Source: Bryobacterales bacterium (GTDB taxonomy: Bacteria > Acidobacteriota > Terriglobia > Bryobacterales > Bryobacteraceae). Taken from it: DNA of 64,000 bases. The notes below the pieces were generated by a model, which did not search any database, was not told the origin of the DNA, and was given only the letters and a program-made list of their open reading frames with translations. Both the position numbers and the translations under genes were made by a program. Shown in pieces: positions 34,448 to 43,046 of the stretch. How positions within the stretch are numbered: position 1 is the first letter of the stretch; each line of letters begins with the position of its first letter. The stretch is taken from assembly GCA_947446025.1 (NCBI GenBank), contig CANFEY010000006.1:1-64000 (forward strand). The letters are read 5' to 3'.

Positions 34448-35458
34448 AGTCTCCCGAAGTTCCTCTTCAAAGAACCGGTCCACCGCGTCAAGAATAGGCT
34501 GCGCTTCATGCAAAGTGTAGATTTGCGCGCGCAATTTTGCGCCGTTGCGGACCCCGTGAGTGAAGTAGGTGGCGAACTGCTTCATTTTCCCCACCCCATC
34601 CGCCGTGCCGCGATTCACCAGCATCGAATAGTACAAGCGCATGATGTCGTAGCGGTCCTGCTCTGAGGGGACATCGTAGCCACCCGTCTTTACATAGCTC
34701 TCAATCTGCTTGAAGATCCACGGATTTGAGGAAGCCGTCCGCCCGATCATCACCGCGTCACAGCCAGTTTCCTTCACCATGCGGACCGCGTCCTGCGGCG
34801 TCACGATGTCACCGTTGCCGATCACCGGAATCTTCACCGCCGCCTTCACATCGGCGATGCGCGTCCAATCGGCGCGGCCCGCGTAACCTTGCTCACGCGT
34901 GCGCGGATGCAGCGCCACCGCCGCCACGCCGCAGTCCTCAGCCAGCTTCGCCATCTGCACGTGGACCAGTTCCCGGTCGCTCCAGCCAGCGCGGAACTTC
35001 ATGGTCAGCGGGATCTTGATCGCCCCGCGGACCTTGCGCAGCAGCTCCTCCACCAGCGGCAAATCCCGCAGCAGCCCAGATCCGCCATTGCAGCGCACAA
35101 CTTTCTTCACCGGGCAGCCGAAATTGATGTCGACGATATCGAAGCCCTGGTCTTCGCAATAACGCGCCGCGTCCGCCATCACGTCCGGATCGGCACCGAA
35201 CAACTGCGCCGAGATGGGATGCTCTTCCGGATCAAAATACAGGTAGCGGAACGTACGGGTGGGTTTTCCCGTGCGCGCAGTCTGCTTGGCCGTGGCCACA
35301 ATGCCGTGCGAACTGGTGAACTCCGTCATGATGAGCCCGCACCCGGACTGCGCCCGGATCAAACGCCGGAATACGGTATCGGTGACGCCAACCATCGGCG
35401 CCAGCACCGTGGCGGGTTGCAAGTTGATGGGTCCGATTTGGAACGACTCTGGGAACAT
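34433..35458 (-). CDS. dusB: tRNA-dihydrouridine synthase (DusB type)
   Basis: 341 residues with a TIM-barrel flavin domain: LAPMVGVTDTVFRRLIR, DIVDINFGCPVKKVV with the following RCNGGSGLLRD (catalytic Cys region), LHPRTREQGYAGRADW, GNGDIVTP and VMIGRTASSNPWIF (FMN phosphate site). It reduces uridine in tRNA D-loops using NADPH and FMN. Length matches DusB (321 aa in E. coli). The paralog letter rests on overall resemblance. It lies downstream of a peptidyl-prolyl isomerase gene on the same strand. Confidence 0.93.
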   Translation of the reverse strand: MFPESFQIGPINLQPATVLAPMVGVTDTVFRRLIRAQSGCGLIMTEFTSSHGIVATAKQTARTGKPTRTFRYLYFDPEEHPISAQLFGADPDVMADAARYCEDQGFDIVDINFGCPVKKVVRCNGGSGLLRDLPLVEELLRKVRGAIKIPLTMKFRAGWSDRELVHVQMAKLAEDCGVAAVALHPRTREQGYAGRADWTRIADVKAAVKIPVIGNGDIVTPQDAVRMVKETGCDAVMIGRTASSNPWIFKQIESYVKTGGYDVPSEQDRYDIMRLYYSMLVNRGTADGVGKMKQFATYFTHGVRNGAKLRAQIYTLHEAQPILDAVDRFFEEELRETLLTV

Positions 35459-35479
35459 CCTGCTTTTAGTGTAGCGGAG

Positions 35480-36538
35480 CTACTTCGCTGCGGGCGCTTC
35501 CTTCGGCGCATTTGCGGCTGCGGCCGCTGTGCTGCCGGCCACAACACTTTGCGCGAAGTAGTTCACCACGTCCGCGTCATTGCGCGCGACTTCATAGAAA
35601 GCGGACCGCAGCAGCTGCTCCTTGCGCGTGATCAATGTCTCGCGAATGGTCTGCTGCACGTTGGGATCGTTCAAGCCGCGCTGGCCCGCCGGTTCGCGCG
35701 TAATCAGCTTCAGCAGGCGGTAGCCTTCGTTGGTTTTCATGGCCGGGGTAACTTGTCCCGGACGCAGCGCCAGGATGGTCCGCCGCAGGTCCACGTTCGC
35801 CTGATCCAGCGCCGACTCCGGAATAAAGCCAAGATTGCCGCCAGCCGCAGCGGATTCCGGGTCCTCCGAATAATTCTGCGCCAACTGGCTGAAGTCTTCC
35901 CCCTGCCGCAGCCGCGCCTCCAGATTCGTCACCTTCTTCTTGGCCGACGCCTCATCCAGCGCGTTGTCGCCTTTCAGATTGCGGACATTTTGATCAGCAG
36001 TGGGCGTCACCAGAATCTGCGCCAGCTGCAATTGCGGCTCCGCCCGGTTGAAGCTAGCCTTGTTGCCTTCGTAGAAATCGGTAATGTCCTTGTCGGCGAT
36101 GCTGATCTTGGCGGTAGTTTCCTTGTTCAGCAGCTTCTGCGCGCTTAGATCCTTGCGCAGCTGCGACTTCAGTTCTTCGGCCGTCAGATGGCGGTCGTCC
36201 AACTGCTTCTGGAATTCCTCCGCCGTGTAGGGCGTGCGCATTTCGCTGAAGCGGGCCTCTACATCGGAATCCACCGCCAGCAGCCCTTCCCGCTCCGCCC
36301 GCTGCAGCATGATTTCGTTATCGATCATTGAGCGCAGGATCTCCATCCGCTGGATCAAGACCTGATCGTCACTGGGTTTTTCCCCGGGATTGCCGAACTG
36401 CGCCGCCTGAAACTGCTTGTCCAGTTCCTCATAGGTGATAGCGCGGCCGTTGACCGTGGCCGCCACATTGGCTCCAGCCGAGCCTCCACAACCAGTTAGC
36501 AGGAAAAACGCAGCCGCGGGAAGAGCGAACAGTCGCAT
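35480..36538 (-). CDS. Lipoprotein peptidyl-prolyl cis-trans isomerase (SurA/PrsA-like, parvulin type)
   Basis: 352 residues from the ATG at 36538, which has GGAAG six bases upstream; an ATG at 36550 is the alternative. The signal peptide ends in the lipobox LLTGC, so the protein is a lipoprotein. A SurA-N-like domain (ATVNGRAITYEELDKQF, VLIQRMEILRSMIDNEIMLQRA) precedes a rotamase domain (QLAQILVTPTADQNVRN, AKKKVTNLEARLRQGEDFSQLAQNYSEDPESAAAGGNLGF, ALRPGQVTPAMKTNEGYRLLKL). It should help fold secreted proteins. The C-terminal Ala-rich tail is low complexity. Confidence 0.9.
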   Translation of the reverse strand: MRLFALPAAAFFLLTGCGGSAGANVAATVNGRAITYEELDKQFQAAQFGNPGEKPSDDQVLIQRMEILRSMIDNEIMLQRAEREGLLAVDSDVEARFSEMRTPYTAEEFQKQLDDRHLTAEELKSQLRKDLSAQKLLNKETTAKISIADKDITDFYEGNKASFNRAEPQLQLAQILVTPTADQNVRNLKGDNALDEASAKKKVTNLEARLRQGEDFSQLAQNYSEDPESAAAGGNLGFIPESALDQANVDLRRTILALRPGQVTPAMKTNEGYRLLKLITREPAGQRGLNDPNVQQTIRETLITRKEQLLRSAFYEVARNDADVVNYFAQSVVAGSTAAAAANAPKEAPAAK

Positions 36539-36664
36539 GGGAACTTCCATTCTAGCGCGACACCTTAGAACCTTGGTTACAGCCCGCCAGGGCCGGATAC
36601 TAGACCTCCTTGGCGATGCCGCTTTCAACTTCGCCGGGTAAGCTGAGACAGATCGGAGGATCTC

Positions 36665-37246
36665 TTGAAACGGTCACATTTGCTCACCATTTTGTTCGCG
36701 GCGTCGGCGCTCACTGCAAACGCGGGTCTCATCGGGACTAATGTCACGCTGAACTACCACCTTGACGGCACCACCACCACAGACCTCATCACCGTCGACG
36801 CAGGCACGGAGGTGCAATGCACCGGCGGTGGAAGCGGCAACGCGAATATCTGCAGCTTCCTTACCGCTCCTGATCAGTTCATCGACTTCGACGACTTCAC
36901 CATCACCTACAACTACGTGCAAAACGGCGGCGTGGGGCACTTCAACGCAACTGACCCGAATGTCTTCGAATTCCTGGACGTGAACCCCGGAAACGACATC
37001 GTCGACGTCATTCTCACCTCCACCATCGTAGGCCTGGACGCCAGCCGCCTGACGTTTACCGCCAACTCCATCCGGCTCAACATGTACGATCTGCCGCTCG
37101 CTGAGAAAGATACGTTCAGCATGCGCATCGTCACCAATCCTGAACCATCCGCCGGGTTGCTGGGTGGCGTGGGCGTGTTGCTACTGGGGGTCCCCGCTTA
37201 CTTGAAGCGGCGTCGTCAAGCCCGAAGCAACACAGATCTCACCTAG
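36665..37246 (+). CDS. PEP-CTERM anchored exported protein
   Basis: 193 residues, TTG start at 36665 with a GGAGG ribosome site six bases before. A signal peptide (LLTILFAASALTANA) and a C-terminal sorting signal NPEPSAGLLGGVGVLLLGVPAYLKRRR are both clear; the latter is the PEP-CTERM arrangement of Pro-Glu-Pro, a hydrophobic helix and Arg cluster recognised by exosortase. The mature part is a beta-rich adhesin-like domain without motif. No exosortase gene is in the window. Confidence 0.85.
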   Translation: MKRSHLLTILFAASALTANAGLIGTNVTLNYHLDGTTTTDLITVDAGTEVQCTGGGSGNANICSFLTAPDQFIDFDDFTITYNYVQNGGVGHFNATDPNVFEFLDVNPGNDIVDVILTSTIVGLDASRLTFTANSIRLNMYDLPLAEKDTFSMRIVTNPEPSAGLLGGVGVLLLGVPAYLKRRRQARSNTDLT

Positions 37247-37559
37247 CAATTCCTCCGCGGCCTCGTCCGAGCGCGGTAGCTGAACGGCAACGGAACGGGC
37301 TTGATCTTGCCCCAAAGCAGTCTCTGAACGTCAGCGGGCGTCAGCAGCATCCGGCTATTATTGCTCAGTTCGGGTCCCGAAATTCAAGGTTGCAACTGCT
37401 GCAATCTAACAGCATGACCCTCATCGATACGAACTCCGTATGGATCGCGCGTCGCTCTCCGTGGTCACGACTGCTACTCCTTCGGACGCCAAAGAGTACT
37501 GGAAACCACGACCATGTACGAACGGCTCGAAGCCCTGGAACTAACCCGGCAGGTGATGA
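37247..37559. other. Intergenic sequence without a supported gene
   Basis: Short unsupported frames only. A 25-codon ORF (37514-37591, MYERLEALELTRQ) and a 35-codon minus-strand ORF near 37250-37360 (MLLTPADVQRLLWGKIK) are present but unrecognised. Together with the remnant that follows they suggest decayed sequence. Confidence 0.5.
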
Positions 37560-37694
37560 ATGCCGACGACCCGGAAGGTGATTCTCGATGATGACGGACT
37601 TGCGATCCCCATGATCTCGCTGCCGGACTTGAAGAAAAACAAGCAGGCTGGGGGCAGGCTCAAGGATCTGGTGGATCTGGAAGAGCTGTCCTAG
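37560..37694 (+). pseudogene. C-terminal remnant of a nucleotidyltransferase-like protein
   Basis: A 44-codon frame ending at 37694 reads VILDDDGLAIPMISLPDL-KKNKQAGGRLKDLVDLEEL, which follows the C-terminal pattern of MNT/AbiEii-like nucleotidyltransferases (a strand, then DLxxNKxAxGRxKDLxDLxxL). No N-terminal GSxxxxDxD part is found upstream, so only the tail remains. mqnA starts 14 bases later with TTG. I infer decay; a tiny expressed peptide is not excluded. Confidence 0.5.
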
Positions 37695-37708
37695 GGTAAA
37701 ATACAAGG

Positions 37709-38491
37709 TTGCAACCCTCACAACCCCGCGTCTGCGCTGTCAGCTATCTCAACACGATTCCGCTTGTCTGGGGCTTCACCCACTCGCCCGAACTGCGCCC
37801 CGTCTTTGACCTGCGCTTCGCTCTACCGTCGCTGTGCGCGCAGCAGATGGCGGACGGTCAGGCCGATATCGGCATTCTGCCCGTGATCGAAATGGCCCGC
37901 CAGAAGCTCGAATACTTTCCCGGCACCGGCATCGCCTGCCATGGACCCGTGCGCACCATTCTGCTGATCTCGAAAGTCCCCTACGCGCAAATCCAGACGC
38001 TCGCAGTCGACGCCGGCTCGCGCACTTCCGTCATGCTCTCCCGCGTGATTCTCGCGGAGCGCTTCGGTGCCACGCCCAAAACCGTGTCGATGCCCGCGGA
38101 CATGAACACGATGCTCGCCCAGGCCGACGCCGCGCTCATCATCGGCGACCCGGCTCTCCACATCGACCCCGCCAACATCCCCTACCATTGCCTGGACCTG
38201 GGAGCCGAATGGGTCAACCTGACCGGCCTCCCCATGGTCTTCGCCGTGTGGAGCGCCCGCAAGCAACTCATCACCCCGCGCAACGAACGGGCCTTCCGTG
38301 ACTCCTTGCGCTACGGCCTGGACCACATGGACGACATCGTCCGCGAACAATCCCCCATCCGTGGCACCAGCGAAGAACTCACCCGCGCCTACCTGACCAA
38401 ACACATCGTCTTCGAACTCGGCCAGCGCGACTACGAAGGCATGCGCCGTTACCTGCACCTCGCGTTGGCGCTGGATCGCGCTACCATTTGA
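37709..38491 (+). CDS. mqnA: Chorismate dehydratase MqnA (futalosine menaquinone pathway)
   Basis: 260 residues from TTG 37709. The periplasmic-binding-protein-like MqnA fold is recognised from VCAVSYLNTIPLVWGF, QMADGQADIGILPVIEMAR, LLISKVPYAQIQTLAVDAGSRTSVMLSRVIL and ADAALIIGDPAL. It dehydrates chorismate to 3-enolpyruvylbenzoate, the first step of futalosine-dependent menaquinone synthesis. mqnC follows with its ATG 6 bases after the stop, so both are one operon. mqnB, mqnD and mqnE are not in the window. Confidence 0.93.
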   Translation: MQPSQPRVCAVSYLNTIPLVWGFTHSPELRPVFDLRFALPSLCAQQMADGQADIGILPVIEMARQKLEYFPGTGIACHGPVRTILLISKVPYAQIQTLAVDAGSRTSVMLSRVILAERFGATPKTVSMPADMNTMLAQADAALIIGDPALHIDPANIPYHCLDLGAEWVNLTGLPMVFAVWSARKQLITPRNERAFRDSLRYGLDHMDDIVREQSPIRGTSEELTRAYLTKHIVFELGQRDYEGMRRYLHLALALDRATI

Positions 38492-38496
38492 GAAGC

Positions 38497-39528
38497 ATGA
38501 TTTCCCGCGCAGAAGCCATCGACATTTTTCAATCCGACGACCTCTTAGGGCTAGGCATGGCCGCCGACGCCGTCCGCCGCAAGTTGCACCCGGACAACGT
38601 CGTCAGCTACATCATTGATCGCAACATCAACTACACCAACTTCTGCACCGAATACTGTTCCTTCTGCGCCTTCTACCGCCCCATGGGCCACAAGGAAGGC
38701 TACATCCTGCCGCAGGAAACCATCTTCGCCAAGATTCAGGAAACCATCGACCTGGGCGGTACCGGCATCCTGATGCAGGGCGGCCTGCACCCTGACCTCA
38801 AGATCGAGTGGTACGAAGACCTGCTGCGCAACATCAAGAAGCGCTTTGATATCTGGTGCCATTGCTTCTCCGCGCCGGAGATCGTCAACATCGCCGAAGT
38901 GAGCGGCCTCAGCCTGCATGACACGCTCGCCCGCCTGCGCGACGCCGGCCTAGATTCCCTGCCGGGCGGCGGCGCTGAGATCCTCGACGAAGACGTCCGC
39001 CACCGCATCAGCCGCCTGAAGTGCGGTACCCAGGATTGGATCGATGTGCATCGGACGTGTCACGCGCTCGGCATGCGCTCGACGGCGACAATGATGTTCG
39101 GCACCGGCGAAACCATCGAGCAGCGCATGAACCACTTCGACATCGTGCGCCAGATCCAAGAGGACACCGGCGGTTTCACCGCCTTCATCCCGTGGGCCTT
39201 CCAGCGCGAACTCACATCTCTGGGCCGATTCGTCAAGGAAGAAGCAACATCAGTCGAGTACCTGAAGATGCTGGCGCTGTCACGGATCTATCTGGAGAAC
39301 ATTCTCAACATCCAGTCGAGCTGGGTCACCCCCGGCCTGAAGACGTGCCAGGTAGGCCTCAAGTTCGGCGGCAATGACGTGGGCAGCATCATGATTGAAG
39401 AGAACGTCGTCAGCGCCGCCGGCACGCATCATCAAGCCAGTGAAGAAGAGCTCCGCCGCCTGATCCGCGACGCGGGCTTCGTTCCCAAGCAGCGCGATTC
39501 GCTCTACTACAAGTACTTCTTGAACTAG
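38497..39528 (+). CDS. mqnC: Cyclic dehypoxanthine futalosine synthase MqnC
   Basis: 343 residues from the ATG at 38497; the ORF track's TTG three codons earlier overlaps the mqnA stop. A radical SAM cluster (NFCTEYCSFCAFYR, CX3CX2C), the GGTGILMQGGLHPDL block and the PWAFQRELTSLG region identify MqnC of the CofG/MqnE group. It cyclises dehypoxanthinylfutalosine in menaquinone synthesis. The length fits the family. Pairing with mqnA is common in bacteria using this route. Confidence 0.95.
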   Translation: MISRAEAIDIFQSDDLLGLGMAADAVRRKLHPDNVVSYIIDRNINYTNFCTEYCSFCAFYRPMGHKEGYILPQETIFAKIQETIDLGGTGILMQGGLHPDLKIEWYEDLLRNIKKRFDIWCHCFSAPEIVNIAEVSGLSLHDTLARLRDAGLDSLPGGGAEILDEDVRHRISRLKCGTQDWIDVHRTCHALGMRSTATMMFGTGETIEQRMNHFDIVRQIQEDTGGFTAFIPWAFQRELTSLGRFVKEEATSVEYLKMLALSRIYLENILNIQSSWVTPGLKTCQVGLKFGGNDVGSIMIEENVVSAAGTHHQASEEELRRLIRDAGFVPKQRDSLYYKYFLN

Positions 39529-39951
39529 CGCTCGCAAGCCTGGTGCACCGCTTCAGCGACTGCACCGTTTCAGTGGCGGCACTGAGCAACGACCGTAAGG
39601 GAGCCGGCAGACGATCCACGCATCTCCTATACTTCATGGAAGCGCCCCAACGCCCGACAACGATCACCAGCGGTAAGGCCGACATTGCAGCACCTGCGGG
39701 ATCGACTACCTGGCCGCTGACGATTGCCCCCATCTGCGCCTCGCAAAACGGAATGCCGACGAAGAAGTAGCCCACCAGCATTTGGCCCACGGCCACGCTG
39801 CGACAACGCGCCATGATCGGCGCCGCCGCATTTCCCAAACTCGCCCGCGCAGAGTTCGCCGGCATGGAGCTCCGGGCCAAAGCAAACCTAGCCCTCGGTA
39901 GATCGCATGGGCGATGAATTGGGCCGCCGAATTTTCGGCTAGCTCCGTTCA
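39529..39951 (-). pseudogene. Decayed region with a fragment of a carboxypeptidase-regulatory/TonB-type protein
   Basis: No intact gene is supported in these 423 bases. On the minus strand a frame from about 39781 down to 39530 begins MLVGYFFVGIPFCEAQMG, a signal-like stretch, and continues IVSGQVVDPAGAAMSAL, which is the opening of carboxypeptidase-regulatory domains as in the two TonB receptors here, then loses resemblance. I infer the 5' remnant of a lost Oar-like receptor gene. The larger ORF-track frame there (39410-40033) is mostly shadow. Confidence 0.4.
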
Positions 39952-40245
39952 ATGAAGCGCCATCGACAGAGCTTTCCAAAAGGTCTCGCCCACAAGGTGG
40001 CCCCATGCCTGTTCTTTCTTCTCTTAAGTCCACTCTTGGTACCGCTTGTTGCCACCTTGCTGATTCTTCATTTCGTATACCGGGGCATTCTCACCCTCGC
40101 CATCTGGGCCTTCTGGTGCACGCGCGGTCGCGACTGCTTGGTCGTCTATTCCAACAGCCCTATCTGGCAGACTCGTTTCGAGCAGAATATCTTGCCGCAT
40201 CTGCGAGCGCGGGCGGCGATCCTGAATTGGTCGGATCGAAGTTGA
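39952..40245 (+). CDS. Hypothetical membrane protein, probably truncated
   Basis: 97 residues. One or two hydrophobic segments (APCLFFLLLSPLLVPLVATLLILHFVY) are followed by RDCLVVYSNSPIWQTRFEQNILPHLRARAAILNWSDRS, a conserved-looking globular start that ends abruptly. I infer a frame lost downstream, leaving the N-terminal part of a longer protein. The 65 bases between its stop and the next gene hold repetitive CTTTGCG-type sequence. Confidence 0.45.
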   Translation: MKRHRQSFPKGLAHKVAPCLFFLLLSPLLVPLVATLLILHFVYRGILTLAIWAFWCTRGRDCLVVYSNSPIWQTRFEQNILPHLRARAAILNWSDRS

Positions 40246-40310
40246 CGGAACTTTGCGATTCTTTGCGCCTTTGCGTGAGGCTTTGTTAGCATGAAAGCTA
40301 CCCCACTTCC

Positions 40311-40814
40311 ATGATTCGCACCTTGCGTGGCATCACCCCCCGGATCGCTGCATCCGCCTACGTTGACCCTGGCGCGCACCTCATCGGTGACGTGAGCGTC
40401 GGAGAACGCGCGAGCATCTGGCCCACAGCCACCCTGCGCGGCGACATCGAACCCATCACGATTGGCGACGAAACCAGCGTACAGGAAGGCGCGATCCTCC
40501 ACACCGACAAAGGCTTCCCGCTTCAAATCGGCAACCGCGTTACAGTTGGACACGCCGCAGTCCTGCATGGCTGCATCGTCGAAGAAGGAGCGCTCATCGG
40601 CATCGGCTCCATCGTCCTCAACGGCGCACGCATCGGCGCAGGAGCAGTCGTCGCCGCCGGAGCGCTCGTCCCCGAAGGTATGCAAGTCCCCGCCGACACG
40701 CTCGTCATGGGAGCCCCTGCCAAGCCCCGCCGAGCCGTCAGCGAAGAAGAAAAAGCCCGCTTCTCCAAGGGCGTCGATGGCTACGTCTCGCGCTCGGCGC
40801 TCTATAAGGAATAG
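40311..40814 (+). CDS. Gamma-carbonic-anhydrase-like protein (left-handed beta-helix, YrdA/PaaY type)
   Basis: 167 residues built of hexapeptide repeats (AHLIGDVSVGERASIWPTATLRGDIEPITIGDETSVQEGAILHT; GCIVEEGALIGIGSIVLNGARIGAGAVVAAGALV), with His residues at the positions of zinc ligands (ILHTD, VGHAAVLHG). It belongs to the gamma-class carbonic-anhydrase-like group; real carbonic anhydrase activity is not certain. It is followed 2 bases later by hisS, in a likely operon. Confidence 0.9.
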   Translation: MIRTLRGITPRIAASAYVDPGAHLIGDVSVGERASIWPTATLRGDIEPITIGDETSVQEGAILHTDKGFPLQIGNRVTVGHAAVLHGCIVEEGALIGIGSIVLNGARIGAGAVVAAGALVPEGMQVPADTLVMGAPAKPRRAVSEEEKARFSKGVDGYVSRSALYKE

Positions 40815-40816
40815 CA

Positions 40817-42076
40817 GTGAATCCAGTCAAAGCAGTCAAAGGCACCCGCGACATTCTCCCACCCGACAGCGCCGTGTGGAACAAGGTCGAGGCCGTCGCG
40901 CGCGAAGTCTTCCGCACCTTCAACTATCAGGAAATCCGCACGCCCATCTTTGAAGAGACCGCCCTCTTCGCCCGAGGCGTCGGCGAAGATACGGACATCG
41001 TCGGCAAAGAGATGTACACGTGGACCGACAAGGACGAAACATCGCTGACCCTGCGCCCCGAAAACACGGCGTCTGTCATGCGCGCGTTCATCGAACACCG
41101 CCTCGATCAAATCCCGGGCGTGAAGAAGCTCTACTACATCGGCCCGATGTTCCGCCGCGAGCGCCCGCAAAAAGGCCGCTACCGTCAGTTCTACCAAATC
41201 GGCGCGGAGGCCATCGGTTCCGAATCCCCCATCGTCGACGCCGAAGTCATCGAAATGGTAGTCGACCTACTGCGCTTGACCGGCCTCGAGGGCTTCCACC
41301 TAATCATCAACTCCGTAGGCTGTGGCTCCTGCCGCTTGGCGTTCTTAGCGGCTTTGCGTGAAAAGTTGGCCGGGGTGGCATCCACTCTTTGCACCGATTG
41401 CCAACGCCGCGCCACAACGAACCCCCTGCGCGTCCTGGACTGCAAGATTCCCGAGGATCAAGATACCATCAACGCCCTCCCGTCGATCCTCGATCATCTC
41501 TGCCAAGCGTGCAGCGACCACTTCACCGCCGTCCGAGCCCACCTGGACAACCGCAACATCGCCTACGAAGTCCGCCCCCGCCTAGTCCGCGGCCTCGACT
41601 ACTACATGCGCACCACATTCGAGATCACGCACGGTTCACTCGGAGCCCAAAACTCCGTCTTAGGCGGCGGTCGCTATGACGGTCTCGCCGAATCCCTAGG
41701 CTCCCGAGTAGCCGCCCCCGGCATCGGCTTCTCCATCGGCGAAGACCGCTTGGTGATGTCCGTCCAAGGCGATCAACAACAGAACACCGTGGACGTCTTC
41801 GTAGCCACCATGGGCGACGCCGCCGACATGCACGCCGGCGAACTCTGCGCCGAACTCCGCGCCCAAGGCATCTCCGTCGAACGCTCCACCGACAAAAAAT
41901 TGAAGCGCGCCCTAGAAGTCGCCAGCAAAACCGGCGCCCGCTACGCGCTCATCATCGGCGACGACGAAGTCTCCACTGGTTCCTACTCTCTAAAGGACAT
42001 GGCCAAACAAGAGCAAACGAAAGTCACCCGCTCCGAACTTGCGGGACGTATCCGGGCTGGAAATCCAAAACTCTAG
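40817..42076 (+). CDS. hisS: Histidyl-tRNA synthetase
   Basis: 419 residues from GTG 40817. Class II motifs are present: KGTRDILPPDS at the start, motif 2 in YIGPMFRRERPQKGRYRQFYQIGAEAIG, the histidine loops (VRGLDYYMRTTFEI and GGGRYDGLAESLG), motif 3 (APGIGFSIGEDRL) and the C-terminal anticodon domain (DVFVATMGDAADMHAGELCAELRAQGISVE). It charges tRNA-His. Length is normal for the bacterial enzyme. Confidence 0.97.
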   Translation: MNPVKAVKGTRDILPPDSAVWNKVEAVAREVFRTFNYQEIRTPIFEETALFARGVGEDTDIVGKEMYTWTDKDETSLTLRPENTASVMRAFIEHRLDQIPGVKKLYYIGPMFRRERPQKGRYRQFYQIGAEAIGSESPIVDAEVIEMVVDLLRLTGLEGFHLIINSVGCGSCRLAFLAALREKLAGVASTLCTDCQRRATTNPLRVLDCKIPEDQDTINALPSILDHLCQACSDHFTAVRAHLDNRNIAYEVRPRLVRGLDYYMRTTFEITHGSLGAQNSVLGGGRYDGLAESLGSRVAAPGIGFSIGEDRLVMSVQGDQQQNTVDVFVATMGDAADMHAGELCAELRAQGISVERSTDKKLKRALEVASKTGARYALIIGDDEVSTGSYSLKDMAKQEQTKVTRSELAGRIRAGNPKL

Positions 42077-42180
42077 CTAACGCCCCCGCATTACCACTCA
42101 CGTTTTCCAGCTAGCTAAAAGATTGAAAGCCCCCAGCTTTTCCTGGTGGGGAAAACCGTCCGAGAAAGAACAAAAAGCCG

Positions 42181-42209
42181 TTGCATCGATTCTGGATTCG
42201 GAGTATAGT
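42181..42209 (+). promoter_or_regulatory. Candidate sigma-70 promoter of the HTH-DsbA-VWFA cassette
   Basis: TTGCAT (42181-42186), a 17-base spacer and TATAGT (42204-42209) fit a sigma-70 promoter with a strong -10 and a weaker -35. Transcription would begin around 42216, followed by AAGGAGATCGGAGG ribosome-site sequence just before the ATG at 42239. Confidence 0.55.
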
Positions 42210-42238
42210 CGGGGTGCGTATTTCAAGGAGATCGGAGG

Positions 42239-42463
42239 ATGCCGTGCCCCCCCCCCAGTTCTTCAACTAAGCTGCTAACCACTGCTGAGGTAGCCCAAGT
42301 GTTGCGTATCTCGCCCCGCACAGTACGGCTTTGGGCAGAGTGTTCCGCGCTTACTGGCGTACGCGTGGGCAGGCAGTGGCGATTCCGCGCAGGTTACATC
42401 GAAACGCTCATCTGTCGCAATCAACTTTCATCGGAATTCGGAATGAACGGGAGAATTTCATGA
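42239..42463 (+). CDS. Small MerR/excisionase-like helix-turn-helix protein with a 10-C tract
   Basis: 74 residues. The central part LLTTAEVAQVLRISPRTVRLWAECSALTGVRVGRQWRFRAGYIE is the classic helix_turn_helix_17 excisionase-like winged-helix DNA-binding domain (residues 12-55). The ATG is preceded by GGAGG. Codons 3-6 lie in ten consecutive C's (42247-42256): losing one C puts a TAA at codon 11, and gaining one puts a TAA at codon 9, so slippage would switch the gene on or off. It heads a co-oriented, AT-richer set of genes. Sequencing error in the homopolymer should be excluded. Confidence 0.7.
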   Translation: MPCPPPSSSTKLLTTAEVAQVLRISPRTVRLWAECSALTGVRVGRQWRFRAGYIETLICRNQLSSEFGMNGRIS

Positions 42464-42583
42464 ACGGTGTCAATTGCTTGCCGGGTTTCTCGGAAATAGC
42501 GGAAAGTGCGGCATACACAATTCCTCAAGTCGGGTTACGATCATCCCGCGTCATTCGTGACGACACCGAAAAGGAGAACTGAA

Positions 42584-42991
42584 ATGCGTAACACAATCAT
42601 TCAAGTGTCGCTTGCGGCCTTGCTCTTTGCCGCTCCGACGTTTGCTGGTTCCAGCCCCGCGCCCGTGGCTGAACCCAGCATCGAAATCTCTGGCGGAGAC
42701 GCCGCGGGAGAGGCCGTCCCGGGAGACGTTCCGGAGTTCAAAACGATGGACGAGTTGTTGGAATACATGGATCGTCAAATGGCGAGGTTCAAGGGTGTCT
42801 CGGCTGGAAGACCTGTTTCGACAACGGAGTCCTCCACCGAAGACTCGTTACACCAAGAGGCCGCATATTGCCTCAATGCCGCAATTCTTTTCCGTCAGTT
42901 TTGTGAGTTTTGGACTGGTTACGACCCAATCTGCGATCTTTGGTTCATCGCCGAAATCGCCGTTTGCGATGCCCTGGCAGCAGAAGGATAG
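42584..42991 (+). CDS. Small secreted protein with a C-terminal four-Cys domain
   Basis: 135 residues from the ATG at 42584, which has an AAGGAG ribosome site; the ORF-track start 26 codons earlier is a shadow. The signal peptide is clear (MRNTIIQVSLAALLFAAPTFAGS). An acidic/Pro linker precedes a segment FKTMDELLEYMDRQMARF, and the last 40 residues hold four Cys (AYCLNAAILFRQFCEFW, PICDLW, IAVCDA) in amphipathic helices that could form two disulfides. The next gene encodes a DsbA-type oxidoreductase. No family recognised. Confidence 0.65.
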   Translation: MRNTIIQVSLAALLFAAPTFAGSSPAPVAEPSIEISGGDAAGEAVPGDVPEFKTMDELLEYMDRQMARFKGVSAGRPVSTTESSTEDSLHQEAAYCLNAAILFRQFCEFWTGYDPICDLWFIAEIAVCDALAAEG

Positions 42992-43046
42992 GTTTTGACT
43001 ACTACCGAGTGGGCGGCCACCCGCCCACTCAGGAGCAAGGACGCTT

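Noticed and set aside
34889-36148. 419-aa plus-strand ORF
   Set aside because: Antisense of dus and the peptidyl-prolyl isomerase gene, both supported by motifs.
41325-41370. GGCGTTCTTAGCGGCTTTGCGTG inside hisS, resembling the CTTTGCG-type intergenic sequence at 40.26 kb
   Set aside because: The encoded residues (FLAALREKLAG) align at normal length with HisS, so an insertion is not needed.
42130-42151. Hairpin CCCCCAG/CTGGTGGGG between hisS and the HTH gene
   Set aside because: It has a bulge and no T run on either strand, so a terminator call was not supported.
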